Source: Planctomycetota bacterium
GTDB lineage: Bacteria > Planctomycetota > Planctomycetia > Gemmatales > Gemmataceae
Length of the DNA: 64,000 bases
NCBI GenBank assembly: GCA_016873225.1
Contig: VGXS01000003.1
Location: 1-64,000 of the forward strand
Direction: 5' to 3'
The notes beneath the pieces were generated by a model, which saw only the letters and a program-made list of their open reading frames with translations, was not told the origin of the DNA and made no database searches. Both the position numbers and the translations under genes were made by a program. Positions 55,244 through 64,000 of the stretch are shown in pieces. Positions within the stretch are counted from its first letter, which is position 1. Each line of letters opens with the position of its first letter.

Positions 55244-56566
55244 ATGTGCTCATGGTTGCTCGCCTTGGTGACATTGGCGGCACACGATCCGTCAGCGGAG
55301 AGAGGATACCAACTCCTTGTTTCCCAGGCCTACGCGCCTGGGCAATTTCCAAGAACGGTGATTGACAACGCTTGGAAACGATGGGGACTGTCTGAACGCC
55401 CGCCTGATTATTGGGGCGCCTTTCGATCCAGGTACGGATTGCCAGAATCCCCGTTCCCAAACAATGGCCTGCCCATGGGACTCAGGTCATCTCCCATGCC
55501 GATTGGAGGCGCCGGGGCATGCCTCGACTGCCTGACATGCCATGGCGGAAGCCTCATGGGCCGCCCAATCATCGGACTGGGCAACACATCGCTCGACCTC
55601 CAGGCCATTTTCGAGGAGTTGTCGGGGAGGTTCGTTGACAAGGTCAAGCCGCCTTACACGATGTGCAACACCAGGGGAACCAATGAGGCGGGAGCGACTT
55701 CGGTTTTCCTTGCCGGGTTCAGGGACAAGGACCTCAATGTCGCCATCGCTTGGCGCAACCTCGGCCTTGACGATTCCATGTGCGAGGATGTGCCAGCCTG
55801 GTGGCTGCTCAAGAGAAAGCGCTGGATGTACGCCACAGGAGAGGCCGACTCCCGCTCCGTGCGCAGCATCATGCAATTCATGATGCACCCCCTCAACGGG
55901 CCGGGGCGCTTCGAGAAAGAGGAATCCCATTTCGCGGATATTCGCGAGTTTATACTTTCAATCAAGCCACCGGTCTTCCCCGGAAAAATCGACCCGACGA
56001 AGGCCGAGGCTGGAAAGCTGTTGTTCGACGCGAATTGTTTGCGATGCCATGGGGGGCCTGGCGCGGAAAGCCCTTACCCCGGCAAAATCATCGACCTTGG
56101 AACGATCGGAACAGACCGCACCCGCCATGCCGGTATCTCCGGCGAATTTGGCGAGTTTTACAACTCAAGTTGGTTCAGCAGGGAAATACCCCTTGGAACC
56201 AACCAGCAACTCAAGGCGCGCAAGACCGCTGGCTACCAGGCGCCACCACTCGACGGGATCTGGGCGACGGCGCCCTACCTTCACAACGGGTCCGTTCCCA
56301 CGATATGGCACCTCATGCGATCCAAGGAAAGACCAAAGCGTTTCACGCGCTCATTCAGCACGGATTCCGATGCCTATGACTGGGGAAAACTTGGATGGAA
56401 AACCCGGGAGGTCGAGGCATCCGCAACCCGGGATGCCCCGCCCATCGAAAGGCGAAAAGTCTATGACACATCCCTCAAGGGAAGGGGAAATGGCGGCCAT
56501 GAGTTCGGGGATCACCTCAGCGACAGCGAGGTCTCGCAACTGATCGAATACCTGAAAACCTTCTGA
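55244..56566 (+). CDS. Diheme cytochrome c protein, exported
   Basis: A 440-residue protein. The hydrophobic start CSWLLALVTLAAH may be a signal peptide. Two c-type heme sites are present, C96-L-T-C99-H100 and C265-L-R-C268-H269, each in its own domain, and APPLDGIWATAPYLHNGSVPT near 340-365 is shared with MauG/cytochrome c peroxidase-like and related planctomycete cytochromes. It therefore probably moves electrons or oxidises a substrate outside the cytoplasm. ATG 55244 has GGGAG 8 nt upstream. Confidence 0.85.
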   Translation: MCSWLLALVTLAAHDPSAERGYQLLVSQAYAPGQFPRTVIDNAWKRWGLSERPPDYWGAFRSRYGLPESPFPNNGLPMGLRSSPMPIGGAGACLDCLTCHGGSLMGRPIIGLGNTSLDLQAIFEELSGRFVDKVKPPYTMCNTRGTNEAGATSVFLAGFRDKDLNVAIAWRNLGLDDSMCEDVPAWWLLKRKRWMYATGEADSRSVRSIMQFMMHPLNGPGRFEKEESHFADIREFILSIKPPVFPGKIDPTKAEAGKLLFDANCLRCHGGPGAESPYPGKIIDLGTIGTDRTRHAGISGEFGEFYNSSWFSREIPLGTNQQLKARKTAGYQAPPLDGIWATAPYLHNGSVPTIWHLMRSKERPKRFTRSFSTDSDAYDWGKLGWKTREVEASATRDAPPIERRKVYDTSLKGRGNGGHEFGDHLSDSEVSQLIEYLKTF

Positions 56567-56571
56567 ACGCC

Positions 56572-58155
56572 TCAGGCAAATATCCGATAATCCACATCGG
56601 GAAAAATATTATTGCGCGACTCGAGGTCCCCAAGCCAGGCCTGGTCGATCTCGCCGCTCACGACCTGTTGGTCAAGCGACAGGAACGCGTGCACATGGCT
56701 CCTCACCCTTGTGACGGCATATTCGGCGTGCGCGCCCGTCGTGAGCGAAAATGCCCAGTCACTCGATTGGGCCAGCAAAAGTTCGCGTGCCGCCTGATTG
56801 AGCGCCCTGCGAACCATCGCTGGCGGGTCGATGTGTTCCGTTGCCAGCCTTTCCATGCGGGCGGCCATCTCATGAATGTGGGGATAGATCCAGTCGTTAT
56901 TGCCATTGAGCCAAAAGGTGCTGTATCCGCCCTCCCCCCATGATGAAAACGCCGGCCGGGCCTCCTGCAACACGCCTTCGGATTGCGCATGGCGCCAGGG
57001 AGTGGTCAGGGCCACCCCCCTCTGCCGCCTGGATGCCTGACGAAAGACCTCCTCGAGCCAAATCGGCCCCTCGTACCACCAGTGCCCAAACAATTCGGCA
57101 TCGTAGGGAGCCACCAATAATGGAACTCGCCCGTCCATGGCGCCGGCGATCCATTCGGATTGCTTTTCCCTGTTGAAGAGAAAGTTCGCGGCATGCTCTC
57201 CAGCCCTTACGCGGGCCATTCCCGGGTCGTAGGGAAGTTTGGCTTCACCCGCTCCCGTGATGCGGTGGTACTTGATTCCGATGGCTCCCCGTTCACCGGC
57301 TGGATTCAGGTAGGGCCGGACATACTCATAATCGAGGTCGAAACCGACATCCCTGTAAAAGTCCCTGTACCACGGATCCCCAGGATATCCTTCGACCTTG
57401 CTCCAAACCTGGCGACTGGACTCCTGGTCTCGTCCGAACGCCAAAACTCCCGTGTCGGGCGACCGTATCGGTTCAAAGGCGCCGTAGCGCGGGCGTGGCT
57501 CAGAAAGAAGCACGCCATGGGTGTCCATGAAGAAATAGCCAATGCCGCAATCGGCAATGATCCTGTCCAAGCCGGGATGGTATCCGCATTCAGGAAGCCA
57601 TAACCCCTTGGGTCTTGAGCCGAAATGGCGTTCAAACTCCCGGCAGCCGATTTCCAACTGCGCTCGCTGGGCCTTAGGATGATTCGACATCAGGGGCAGG
57701 TAGGCATGCGTGGCGGCACAGCCGATCAATTCGAGCCGACCGGTGGCGGCCAGTGACCGGAACGCCTTGTTGGGATTCCTTTCAAGCCTTTCGTACAAGG
57801 CCTGGCACTGGCTGAACTTTTCCACATACATCCGGGCGACATGGTGGAACTCAGGCTCCCAACGGGTTCTCTCCAGTTCCTTGGCGGCCAGTTCAGCCAA
57901 CCGGCCCATTCTTGCCTGGTAGCGATCCTGCAGGAGCGGATCAGCCAGCATGGCCGCGAGGGTGGGTGTCACCGACATGGTGAGCCGCCATTCCACGGCA
58001 TCGCGCTCAAGCGACTGCAACATGGCGATCAATGGCAGGTAGGTTTCGGTCAAGGCTTCGAAAAGCCAATCCTCCTCGAGAAACTCAGGGTGTTCGGGAT
58101 GGCGCACGAAAGGCAGGTGCGCATGAAGGACGAATGCCAAGTTTCCCAATCGCAT
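56572..58155 (-). CDS. GH57 1,4-alpha-glucan branching enzyme
   Basis: A 527-residue cytoplasmic enzyme introducing alpha-1,6 branches in glycogen. The N-terminal LAFVLHAHLPFVRHPE and the catalytic pair E189 (GLWLPECGY) and D352 (APYDAELFGHWW) agree in place with the characterised Thermus GH57 branching enzyme (from memory Glu184 and Asp353). The C-terminal helical domain (about 400-527) is typical. The start is ATG 58155 because the family begins with this HAHLPF block shortly after Met; the frame extends to 58230. It converges with the cytochrome gene, leaving 5 bp. Confidence 0.92.
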   Translation of the reverse strand: MRLGNLAFVLHAHLPFVRHPEHPEFLEEDWLFEALTETYLPLIAMLQSLERDAVEWRLTMSVTPTLAAMLADPLLQDRYQARMGRLAELAAKELERTRWEPEFHHVARMYVEKFSQCQALYERLERNPNKAFRSLAATGRLELIGCAATHAYLPLMSNHPKAQRAQLEIGCREFERHFGSRPKGLWLPECGYHPGLDRIIADCGIGYFFMDTHGVLLSEPRPRYGAFEPIRSPDTGVLAFGRDQESSRQVWSKVEGYPGDPWYRDFYRDVGFDLDYEYVRPYLNPAGERGAIGIKYHRITGAGEAKLPYDPGMARVRAGEHAANFLFNREKQSEWIAGAMDGRVPLLVAPYDAELFGHWWYEGPIWLEEVFRQASRRQRGVALTTPWRHAQSEGVLQEARPAFSSWGEGGYSTFWLNGNNDWIYPHIHEMAARMERLATEHIDPPAMVRRALNQAARELLLAQSSDWAFSLTTGAHAEYAVTRVRSHVHAFLSLDQQVVSGEIDQAWLGDLESRNNIFPDVDYRIFA

Positions 58156-58253
58156 CGGCGAATACCCCAGCATCTTGGCGCGGTGGACGGGAAAGGATCC
58201 GCGGCGCCAACCAACCCGGCCATCAAGCATTCTGCTGCATCATCGGCCCCAAG

Positions 58254-59432
58254 TCACGCCGGGTTGGCCAGTCCTTCTGATTTCCTCCATTTTCCGCGCC
58301 AAAGAACGGAGGCCGGGTGAGCCAACCCGCTGATCACGGCTTCCAAATCTTCGCGAGTTCCAATCGGAACTACGGCAAGGTTAGCCAACTTTCCTGGCCG
58401 GATCGAACCATGGTCGGCATGCAATCCCAGCGCCCTTGCTCCATTCAGCGTCGCGCAGCGCAGGACTGTCGCCGGATCCAGTGAATCTGGACCGCACATC
58501 AGGTTTTCCAGGTGTTCTCCAAGGTTCAGGTTGGCACTGCTGGCACGACTATCTGTTCCCAGGGCCAATCGAAAACCGGCATCGAGCCATTGTTTCGCCG
58601 GAAAGCGGTTTCTCCCGAAATGGGCATGGGTGGCCGGACAATGGACAATGGCTGGACGGTATGAATTGAAATGCAGGGGAACCAAATGGTTGACATGCAC
58701 CATGATCGCGTTGGGAAATCGTTGCACGATTGCGTTTGGTGAGTTTGCGAGGGACGATGTGTCGGTGAAACCAAGCTTCTGGAGCAGGTCGGCAATGGGC
58801 CCCTCACGCTTCTCGATGAAGTCGATTTCCTCTCGGGTCTCGGCAATGTGAATTTGGCAGGCAGGGTTGGATTCCGCCTTTTCGAACAACCATGTCTGCG
58901 TGCTGTAGGGAGCGTGCGGACTGATCCCGGAAACGATTCGCCGGCTGAGCGCCGCGTTCTTGACCCATGATTCGAATCCTCTCCAACTAGCCTCTGCTCT
59001 TTCTTTGGTGACGCCGATCACCTCCCGATACACCACCGCGTCAAGCGATGAAGTCTCCAGCGCGGTTCGCGAATCCGCGGCGGAGCTGATATCCCCAAGC
59101 AAAGTTGCGGCCGTGGATTCAATTTCCTTGATTCCGTCAACCACGGCCCGAGCGGGGTTCGAACCAGCTTGAGTCCGGTGACGGATGACGGCTGCAATCC
59201 AATCGGCGAACGATTTTCCCGGTGCCAAGGGTAAGGCAAAATCGGAAAGGTCCAGGTGGGTGTGGGCGTTCACCAACCCCGGCACCACCGCCACATCACC
59301 GAGATCGACGCTGGCCGGCCCTGATGACCTCAGCCCGGTGACTCGCTCCCCTTCCAGTTCAACCACGGCCCCGGAAAGGGGAACTCCCTCGACTGGCACG
59401 ACAAGCCTTGCTTTCAAGCTCCAACGGCGCAC
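58254..59432 (-). CDS. Amidohydrolase (SsnA/deaminase-like)
   Basis: A 392-residue metal-dependent hydrolase of the amidohydrolase superfamily. HxH in NAHTHLDLSDF, the His in QIHIAETREEID, the His in HVNHL and the Asp in LGTDSRAS are the metal and catalytic residues. The beta-sandwich N- and C-termini (VVPVEGVPLSGAVVEL and GSIRPGKLANLAVV) match the cytosine/guanine/methylthioadenosine deaminase group. The GTG at 59432 is preceded by GGGGGA and overlaps the end of dnaE2 by 19 bp, so the two genes are coupled. The exact substrate is unknown. Confidence 0.88.
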   Translation of the reverse strand: MRRWSLKARLVVPVEGVPLSGAVVELEGERVTGLRSSGPASVDLGDVAVVPGLVNAHTHLDLSDFALPLAPGKSFADWIAAVIRHRTQAGSNPARAVVDGIKEIESTAATLLGDISSAADSRTALETSSLDAVVYREVIGVTKERAEASWRGFESWVKNAALSRRIVSGISPHAPYSTQTWLFEKAESNPACQIHIAETREEIDFIEKREGPIADLLQKLGFTDTSSLANSPNAIVQRFPNAIMVHVNHLVPLHFNSYRPAIVHCPATHAHFGRNRFPAKQWLDAGFRLALGTDSRASSANLNLGEHLENLMCGPDSLDPATVLRCATLNGARALGLHADHGSIRPGKLANLAVVPIGTREDLEAVISGLAHPASVLWRGKWRKSEGLANPA

Positions 59433-62400
59433 GAATCCCCCGGGGCTATCGGCACTTCCAACCGCGGTCTCCTGAGCGGGCGAACCGAATGGGCTGTCAG
59501 TGTGATGGCATCGTACTGGCTTTCCACGACACCGGTGGCCAGCCAGGGGCCCAAGTGCCAGTGCTTGATCGGCGGACAACTTCCGGGGAACAGGCTGATG
59601 TCGGCTTCACCCGTGCGGTCCACCAAGGTGATGAACTGCATCGGGTCTCCGCGCCCCGTGTGGGTGTCGCGGCCGGTGGCAAACAACCCGGCGACACTGA
59701 CGGTGCGGCCGAGCAGGCGCGGCAAGTCCGCCGCGCGGGCCACCCTTTCGGGGGGCGGCCAACATGACAAAAACAGGTCCGGCAAGGGGCGATCCACGGT
59801 GAAGCCGAAGAGCGTGAAGGAATCGGCCGCCCGCTCGAACCGTGTGGCGGGCGCCGGATTCCAACCGGGGCCAAGATCGCGCGGGAAAAGTTCGGGAACA
59901 CCGGCGCGGACGCCGATGCGCTCCCCCCACGCGAGGCCCAGGAGCGTGGCGCGGCGCTCGCCGCCCAAGGCGTCCATGGCACCACAACGGGCCAAAAGCC
60001 GGGCAGCCCCGGGGCCGGGGTTCATCCGACGCAGCAAGTCCTCGACGCTCTCGTAGGCTCCCCGGCGGGCGCGGTCATCCAGAATCCGCCCGACACACTC
60101 GGACGGCAGCCCGGCGATTCGGCCAAGGCCGACACGAAGTCCGTTGCCGCAGACGGTGAAACCAATTCCTGACCGGTTGACGCAAGGAGGAAGAATCTCC
60201 AATCCCGAACGGCGGGCGGCCTCCACATACACCCAAGCGGGATAGCAACCGCCGTTGTTGTTGAGGGCGCCGGCCCAAAACGCCTGGGGATGATTCGCCT
60301 TGAGCCAGGCGGACCTCCACGCGATCAGCCCGTAACTCACCGCGTGGCTCTTGCAGAACGAGTACTTGTTGAACTTGGCCAACTGCCGCCAAAGTTCGTC
60401 GGCATCAGCGGCGGGCAGACCGCTGCCGGCGACGGCGTGCAAGAAGCGGGCGCGCAACGCCGCCGCCTCCGCTTCGGTGCGGTGCTTGGCGACAGCCTTG
60501 CGGAAACGGGCCGTCTCGGCGTCGTCCCAACCGGTGAGGACCTGAACCAGGCGCAAGGCATCGTCCTCGAAAACCATCATCCCTTCGGTTCCGGGCAGGA
60601 CGCGCCTGAACAGTTGCGGCAAACGCTCGGGAGGTTCAAGGCCCCGGCGGCGACGCACGAACCTTTCCTTGGCGCCGATCCCGGATGCGGCGGGACGAAC
60701 CAACGCCAGCGACTCCACCACATCGTCTACGCCGCGTGGGCGCATCTGGACCAGCAGGTGCCGCATCGCGGGTGATTCGAGTTGCACCACACCCATGGTT
60801 TCGCCACGCCGGATCAGTCCGAGGGTTGCCGGATCGTCCTCTGGAACAATCGCTTCCGCCATGCCGCCACCGCCCAGGATTTTTCCAGACTCATCAAGGG
60901 CTCCAAGCGCCCGGTTTCCCAAAAGGTCGATCTTCACCAACCCGACGCGTTCGACCGCATCCTTGTCGAACTGGGTCGCCAACCCTCCGGTTTCCGACCA
61001 TTCAAGCGGCGAGTGCCCATCCACCGGACCCGCGGCAATCACAATGCCCCCGGGATGAAGCGACAGGTGCCGCGGTTGGCCGACCAGCAACCGGGCATCG
61101 GCAACCAGCCTGGGCCACCGGGAGGCCTCGAGTGGAAAGTTGGCCGGCCGCGCCGGACCATCTCCGGCCGCTTCGATCGCCTCGGCGGCGCGTTCATCCA
61201 TGCCCGCGGGCAATGCGGCAATCTGCCCGTCGGACAACCCATGCAGCTTGCATGATTCCCGGAAAGCGGACCTGCCATGCAGCACCTGATACGAGGAGAT
61301 GCGGACACAGTGGCCCGGCGGGTGCCTGCGAATGGCCCACTCGATCGCCTCATCGCGCACCTTCCAGTCGAAATCGAGGTCGATGTCGGGCAGGTCGGCG
61401 CGGCCGGGATGCAGGAAGCGGGCCAGCGGCAGGTCGAATCGCAGCGGATCCACATCCGTGATGCCCAACAGATGGCATACAAGCGAATTGCCCGCGCTGC
61501 CTCGCAAGGCCAGGGTGTGGCCCCTGCCCCGGGCGTGGCGGGCAATGGAGCGGACGATCAGGAAGTACCCTTCAAGCCCTGTTTCACCGATGATCGAAAG
61601 CTCCTGTTCCACGCGGGCCCGGGCTTCGGGCCGCCCGGCCATTCCCCTCGCCTCCATGCCGCGTTCGCAAGCCCGCCGCAGAAGCAAAGCGCCGGAAACG
61701 CCGAAGGGAATGCGCGGCCGCGGCATGACGACCCGGCGCGGCACGACATCATCGGCGATCGCGTCGGCAAGCGGCCGCAAGTTGGCCACGGCAAACGGAA
61801 TATCCCGGAAGCGATACGCCAACTCCTCCGAACCGAGAATCGTATGCCGGGCGGACCAGCGGCCCGACTCGACCTGGTCGATCATTCGCCCGGTCGAGAC
61901 CGCTTCAAGAAGCCGATGGCGATGCGCGTCCCGCTCCCCAAGCAACACCCCGCCGGTGCCGGCCACGACAGGCACACCCAACCGGTCGGCAGCGACCAAC
62001 AGACGGGTTTCCTCGCCGGGTGAAACGCCGCGGGGAACCGGACGGACCACATGGCCCCAGACACGACCGGGCATCAGGGGGGCCAGGCGCTCGAGCCAGT
62101 CGGCGCGGGGAACCAGGGCATGGATTCCGTGATGGCAAGCGGCGATGGCGTCGCAAGGATCAACGATCGATTCACCGGGAGCGCGGCCGCCAAGGCGCAT
62201 CCGGCCCACAAGCCGGCACAAGGTCCCCCAGCCCGATGGCTCGCCGGCAAGAGCCACCAGGCGCATCCCGTCCCGCGCCAAAGTGGCGCCAACCACGGAA
62301 CGGATCCCCTCGGCGGCCGCGGCGTCGATGAATTCGATCACCCCGCAGAGACTGTTGGTGTCGGTCAGCGCCAGAACCCGCGCGCCACGACGGCGCGCCG

Positions 62401-62476
62401 CGCGGACGAGGCAAGAAGGTGAGGCCACGCCCTCAAGCCACGACCACCAGCTGTGTGATTGCAGACAAATCGGCAT
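59414..62476 (-). CDS. dnaE2: Error-prone DNA polymerase DnaE2
   Basis: A 1020-residue C-family polymerase. The PHP domain begins ICLQSHSWWSWLEG, where the first metal-binding His of the HxH motif is Gln, as expected for non-proofreading DnaE2. The palm carries PDIDLDFDW with the catalytic Asp pair, and FCKSHAVSYGLIAWRSAWLKANHP and the C-terminal OB fold complete the enzyme. DnaE2 supports damage-induced mutagenesis with ImuB, which is not in the window. The start is ATG 62476; the frame extends upstream through the promoter region. A 22-bp palindrome lies 20 bp before it. Confidence 0.93.
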   Translation of the reverse strand: MPICLQSHSWWSWLEGVASPSCLVRAARRRGARVLALTDTNSLCGVIEFIDAAAAEGIRSVVGATLARDGMRLVALAGEPSGWGTLCRLVGRMRLGGRAPGESIVDPCDAIAACHHGIHALVPRADWLERLAPLMPGRVWGHVVRPVPRGVSPGEETRLLVAADRLGVPVVAGTGGVLLGERDAHRHRLLEAVSTGRMIDQVESGRWSARHTILGSEELAYRFRDIPFAVANLRPLADAIADDVVPRRVVMPRPRIPFGVSGALLLRRACERGMEARGMAGRPEARARVEQELSIIGETGLEGYFLIVRSIARHARGRGHTLALRGSAGNSLVCHLLGITDVDPLRFDLPLARFLHPGRADLPDIDLDFDWKVRDEAIEWAIRRHPPGHCVRISSYQVLHGRSAFRESCKLHGLSDGQIAALPAGMDERAAEAIEAAGDGPARPANFPLEASRWPRLVADARLLVGQPRHLSLHPGGIVIAAGPVDGHSPLEWSETGGLATQFDKDAVERVGLVKIDLLGNRALGALDESGKILGGGGMAEAIVPEDDPATLGLIRRGETMGVVQLESPAMRHLLVQMRPRGVDDVVESLALVRPAASGIGAKERFVRRRRGLEPPERLPQLFRRVLPGTEGMMVFEDDALRLVQVLTGWDDAETARFRKAVAKHRTEAEAAALRARFLHAVAGSGLPAADADELWRQLAKFNKYSFCKSHAVSYGLIAWRSAWLKANHPQAFWAGALNNNGGCYPAWVYVEAARRSGLEILPPCVNRSGIGFTVCGNGLRVGLGRIAGLPSECVGRILDDRARRGAYESVEDLLRRMNPGPGAARLLARCGAMDALGGERRATLLGLAWGERIGVRAGVPELFPRDLGPGWNPAPATRFERAADSFTLFGFTVDRPLPDLFLSCWPPPERVARAADLPRLLGRTVSVAGLFATGRDTHTGRGDPMQFITLVDRTGEADISLFPGSCPPIKHWHLGPWLATGVVESQYDAITLTAHSVRPLRRPRLEVPIAPGDSCAVGA

Positions 62477-62495
62477 GGAACGATTCCGACACGAT

Positions 62496-62517
62496 GTAGT
62501 GATATTTTGTACACTAC
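62496..62517 (-). promoter_or_regulatory. Palindromic operator candidate over the dnaE2 promoter
   Basis: GTAGTG (62496-62501) and CACTAC (62512-62517) are perfect inverted half-sites with a 10-bp AT-rich spacer, in the 107-bp gap between dnaE2 and the divergent oxidoreductase gene. A weak -10 TACAAA with an upstream TTGCGG lies across it on the - strand. The geometry fits a repressor such as LexA, which usually controls dnaE2. Confidence 0.45.
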
Positions 62518-62583
62518 CCTTGTCGACTGCCGCAACCCCGACCTTCAATACAATGCGCTCGAAGCTAAACCGGGGATCCATCC

Positions 62584-64000
62584 ATGCGCCATCACGACGC
62601 CATCATCATCGGAGGTGGCCACAATGGCTTGGTCACCGCGGCCTACCTCGCGCGGGCCGGCAAAAGAGTGCTGGTCTTGGAAAGGCGCCACCTTGTCGGC
62701 GGCGCCTGCGTCACGGAAACCGATGTGTTCGATGGATTCCGGGTTTCCACGGCCGCGTATGTCAACAGCCTTTTCCGCAAGGAAATCATCAGGGACCTCG
62801 ACCTGCCCAAACACGGTTTCCGAATGCTGGAACGAAACCCGTCATCGTTCACCCCCCTGCCCGATGGACGACACCTGTTTCTGGGTCCGGATGCTCGCCA
62901 AAACCTCGAGGAAATCGGCAAATTCTCGACGAAGGACGCGGAAGCCTACCCGAAGTACGAGGCCATGCTGGAACGGGTCGCCCTGGCGCTGGAACCGTTG
63001 CTGACGACAAGGCCGCCCAATCTGCTGCGGCCATCGCTGGGTGACCTGTGGCGGGCTTGGAAAATCGCCACGCCGTTCCAGAAACTTGGAACCGACGGGA
63101 TGGCCGAGGCGGTGGAAATGCTGACCGGTCCCGCCCGGGTGATCCTCGACCGCTGGTTCGAGTCGGAGGTTCTCAAGGGAACCCTGGCGACCGATGCCGT
63201 GATCGGGGCGATGGCGGCGCCGAGCATGCCGGGCACGGCCTATGTCCTTTTCCATCATGTGATGGGGGAAACCAATGGAAAAAGAGGGGTCTGGGGATAT
63301 GTCCAGGGCGGGATGGGATCGCTAAGCGAGGCGATCGCGTCCTCCGCCAAGGCCCACGGCGCGGAAATCCGGGTGAACGCGCGGGTGAAAGCCATCATCG
63401 TGAAAAAGGGCCGGGTGGCCGGCGTGGCATTGGAAGACGGAACCGAACACCTGGCTCCCATCGTGGCCAGCAACGCTGATCCCCATGTGACTTTTGAAAA
63501 ACTGATGGCGCCTTCGGATCTTCCGGCCGACTTCCTCGAGGCGATCCGGAGAATCAGGTACGACAGCGCTTCCCTCAAGATGAATCTGGCCCTTTCCGAA
63601 TTGCCGGATTTCAGCGCCTTGCCAGGATTGGCCGCCGGCCCGCAACACCGGGGAACTATCCACATTTGTCCCGATCAGGACAGCATTGAACGCGCTTACG
63701 ACGACGCCAAGTATGGCAAACCCTCGGCGGAACCGATTCTCGAATGCACCATCCCCTCGGTGGTGGATGATTCACTGGCCCCCAAGGGCCGTCATGTCAT
63801 GTCGATGTTCATCCAGTACGCGCCATACAAGCTTGCCCAAGGCACATGGGACGAAATGCGCGAGCCTTTCGCCGACCGCTGCCTCGAACTCCTCGGCCGA
63901 TACGCTCCTAATATCCGCAAGGCGGTCATCGGAAGGCAGGTCCTCACCCCGGTTGACATGGAACGCATATACGGCCTCACCGGCGGCAACATTTTCCATG
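62584..64000 (+). CDS. Phytoene-desaturase/PYROXD2-like FAD oxidoreductase, cut by window end
   Basis: An open frame from ATG 62584 to the right edge (472 codons, no stop). It starts with AIIIGGGHNGLVTAAYLARAGK, a Rossmann FAD-binding GxGxxG, then LERRHLVGGACVTE. Later segments QGGMGSLSEAIA, NARVKAIIVKKGRVAGV, SNADPHVTFEKL and, at the very end, YGLTGGNIFH fit the CrtI/PYROXD2-like amine oxidase group. About 50-70 residues are probably missing from the C-terminus. The substrate is unknown. It is divergent from dnaE2. Confidence 0.85.
   Translation, partial: MRHHDAIIIGGGHNGLVTAAYLARAGKRVLVLERRHLVGGACVTETDVFDGFRVSTAAYVNSLFRKEIIRDLDLPKHGFRMLERNPSSFTPLPDGRHLFLGPDARQNLEEIGKFSTKDAEAYPKYEAMLERVALALEPLLTTRPPNLLRPSLGDLWRAWKIATPFQKLGTDGMAEAVEMLTGPARVILDRWFESEVLKGTLATDAVIGAMAAPSMPGTAYVLFHHVMGETNGKRGVWGYVQGGMGSLSEAIASSAKAHGAEIRVNARVKAIIVKKGRVAGVALEDGTEHLAPIVASNADPHVTFEKLMAPSDLPADFLEAIRRIRYDSASLKMNLALSELPDFSALPGLAAGPQHRGTIHICPDQDSIERAYDDAKYGKPSAEPILECTIPSVVDDSLAPKGRHVMSMFIQYAPYKLAQGTWDEMREPFADRCLELLGRYAPNIRKAVIGRQVLTPVDMERIYGLTGGNIFH

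Noticed and set aside
1-64000. CRISPR arrays, integrases, transposases and phage genes
   Set aside because: No direct-repeat/spacer pattern and no mobile-element protein were seen; the only tandem repeats are the 46-bp units at 127-250, whose intervening sequence is itself repeated.

Overview
The window most likely comes from a planctomycete, perhaps a Gemmataceae-like lineage. This is inferred from gene content only: a Ser/Thr kinase joined to a STAND-type NTPase and an FGE-sulfatase fold, a secreted PVC-type dehydrogenase with HEAT repeats and a heme c domain, several FHA and TPR proteins, many small secreted proteins known mainly from planctomycetes, and essential genes scattered one by one (rsmH has no division cluster, gltB no gltD, carB no carA, larC no larB/larE). 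GC is visibly high at both ends (roughly 0-14 kb and 59-62 kb) and lower in the middle, most clearly around 20.8-24.6 kb. No insertion sequence, phage gene, CRISPR array or rRNA was seen.

Left part (1-18.2 kb). The tail of a + strand gene is followed by 46-bp tandem repeats and a 1627-residue kinase on the - strand. A single copy of the same repeat lies on the other side of that kinase. Next come tRNA-Lys and trxB (-), then argA, whose last codons overlap a tRNA-Leu gene. larC, alaS and a TPR gene form a tight + strand unit. A - strand run follows: a membrane HExxH protein, queF, a Ski2-like helicase and a GT87-like mannosyltransferase.

Middle (18.2-38.5 kb). A TTG-started gene fuses folK (HPPK) to a short-chain dehydrogenase that lacks the usual catalytic Tyr. 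Then come a small planctomycete protein with a clean promoter, a normal SDR, a three-gene + strand block (lipoprotein, minimal radical-SAM activase, secreted alpha/beta hydrolase), a secreted VOC protein, the PVC-type dehydrogenase, gltB with a perfect bidirectional terminator, a secreted TPR protein, a tiny Cys/Pro-rich lipoprotein, carB and a small FHA protein.

Right part (38.5-64 kb). A long - strand run, read from 53.2 kb downwards, encodes a HAD phosphatase and an FHA-GAF histidine kinase; the complete 2-oxoglutarate dehydrogenase set sucA-sucB-lpdA; a BON protein, a metallophosphoesterase and a cupin; ClpS, a sugar-phosphate isomerase-like protein and a three-gene ABC-2 exporter. On the other side lie rsmH, a secreted protein, a diheme cytochrome, a GH57 branching enzyme, an amidohydrolase, the error-prone polymerase dnaE2 with a palindrome over its likely promoter, and a phytoene-desaturase-like oxidoreductase cut by the window edge.

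Together the genes cover nitrogen assimilation (gltB, carB, argA), the TCA cycle (sucA, sucB, lpdA), translation and tRNA modification (alaS, queF, rsmH, two tRNAs), folate (folK), glycogen (GH57), redox (trxB, cytochromes) and signalling (kinase, FHA proteins). No single multi-gene system stands out as entirely new. The strongest leads are the folK-SDR fusion, the DUF4145-like insertion inside the STAND kinase together with its flanking repeats, the argA/tRNA-Leu overlap, and the dnaE2 operator.
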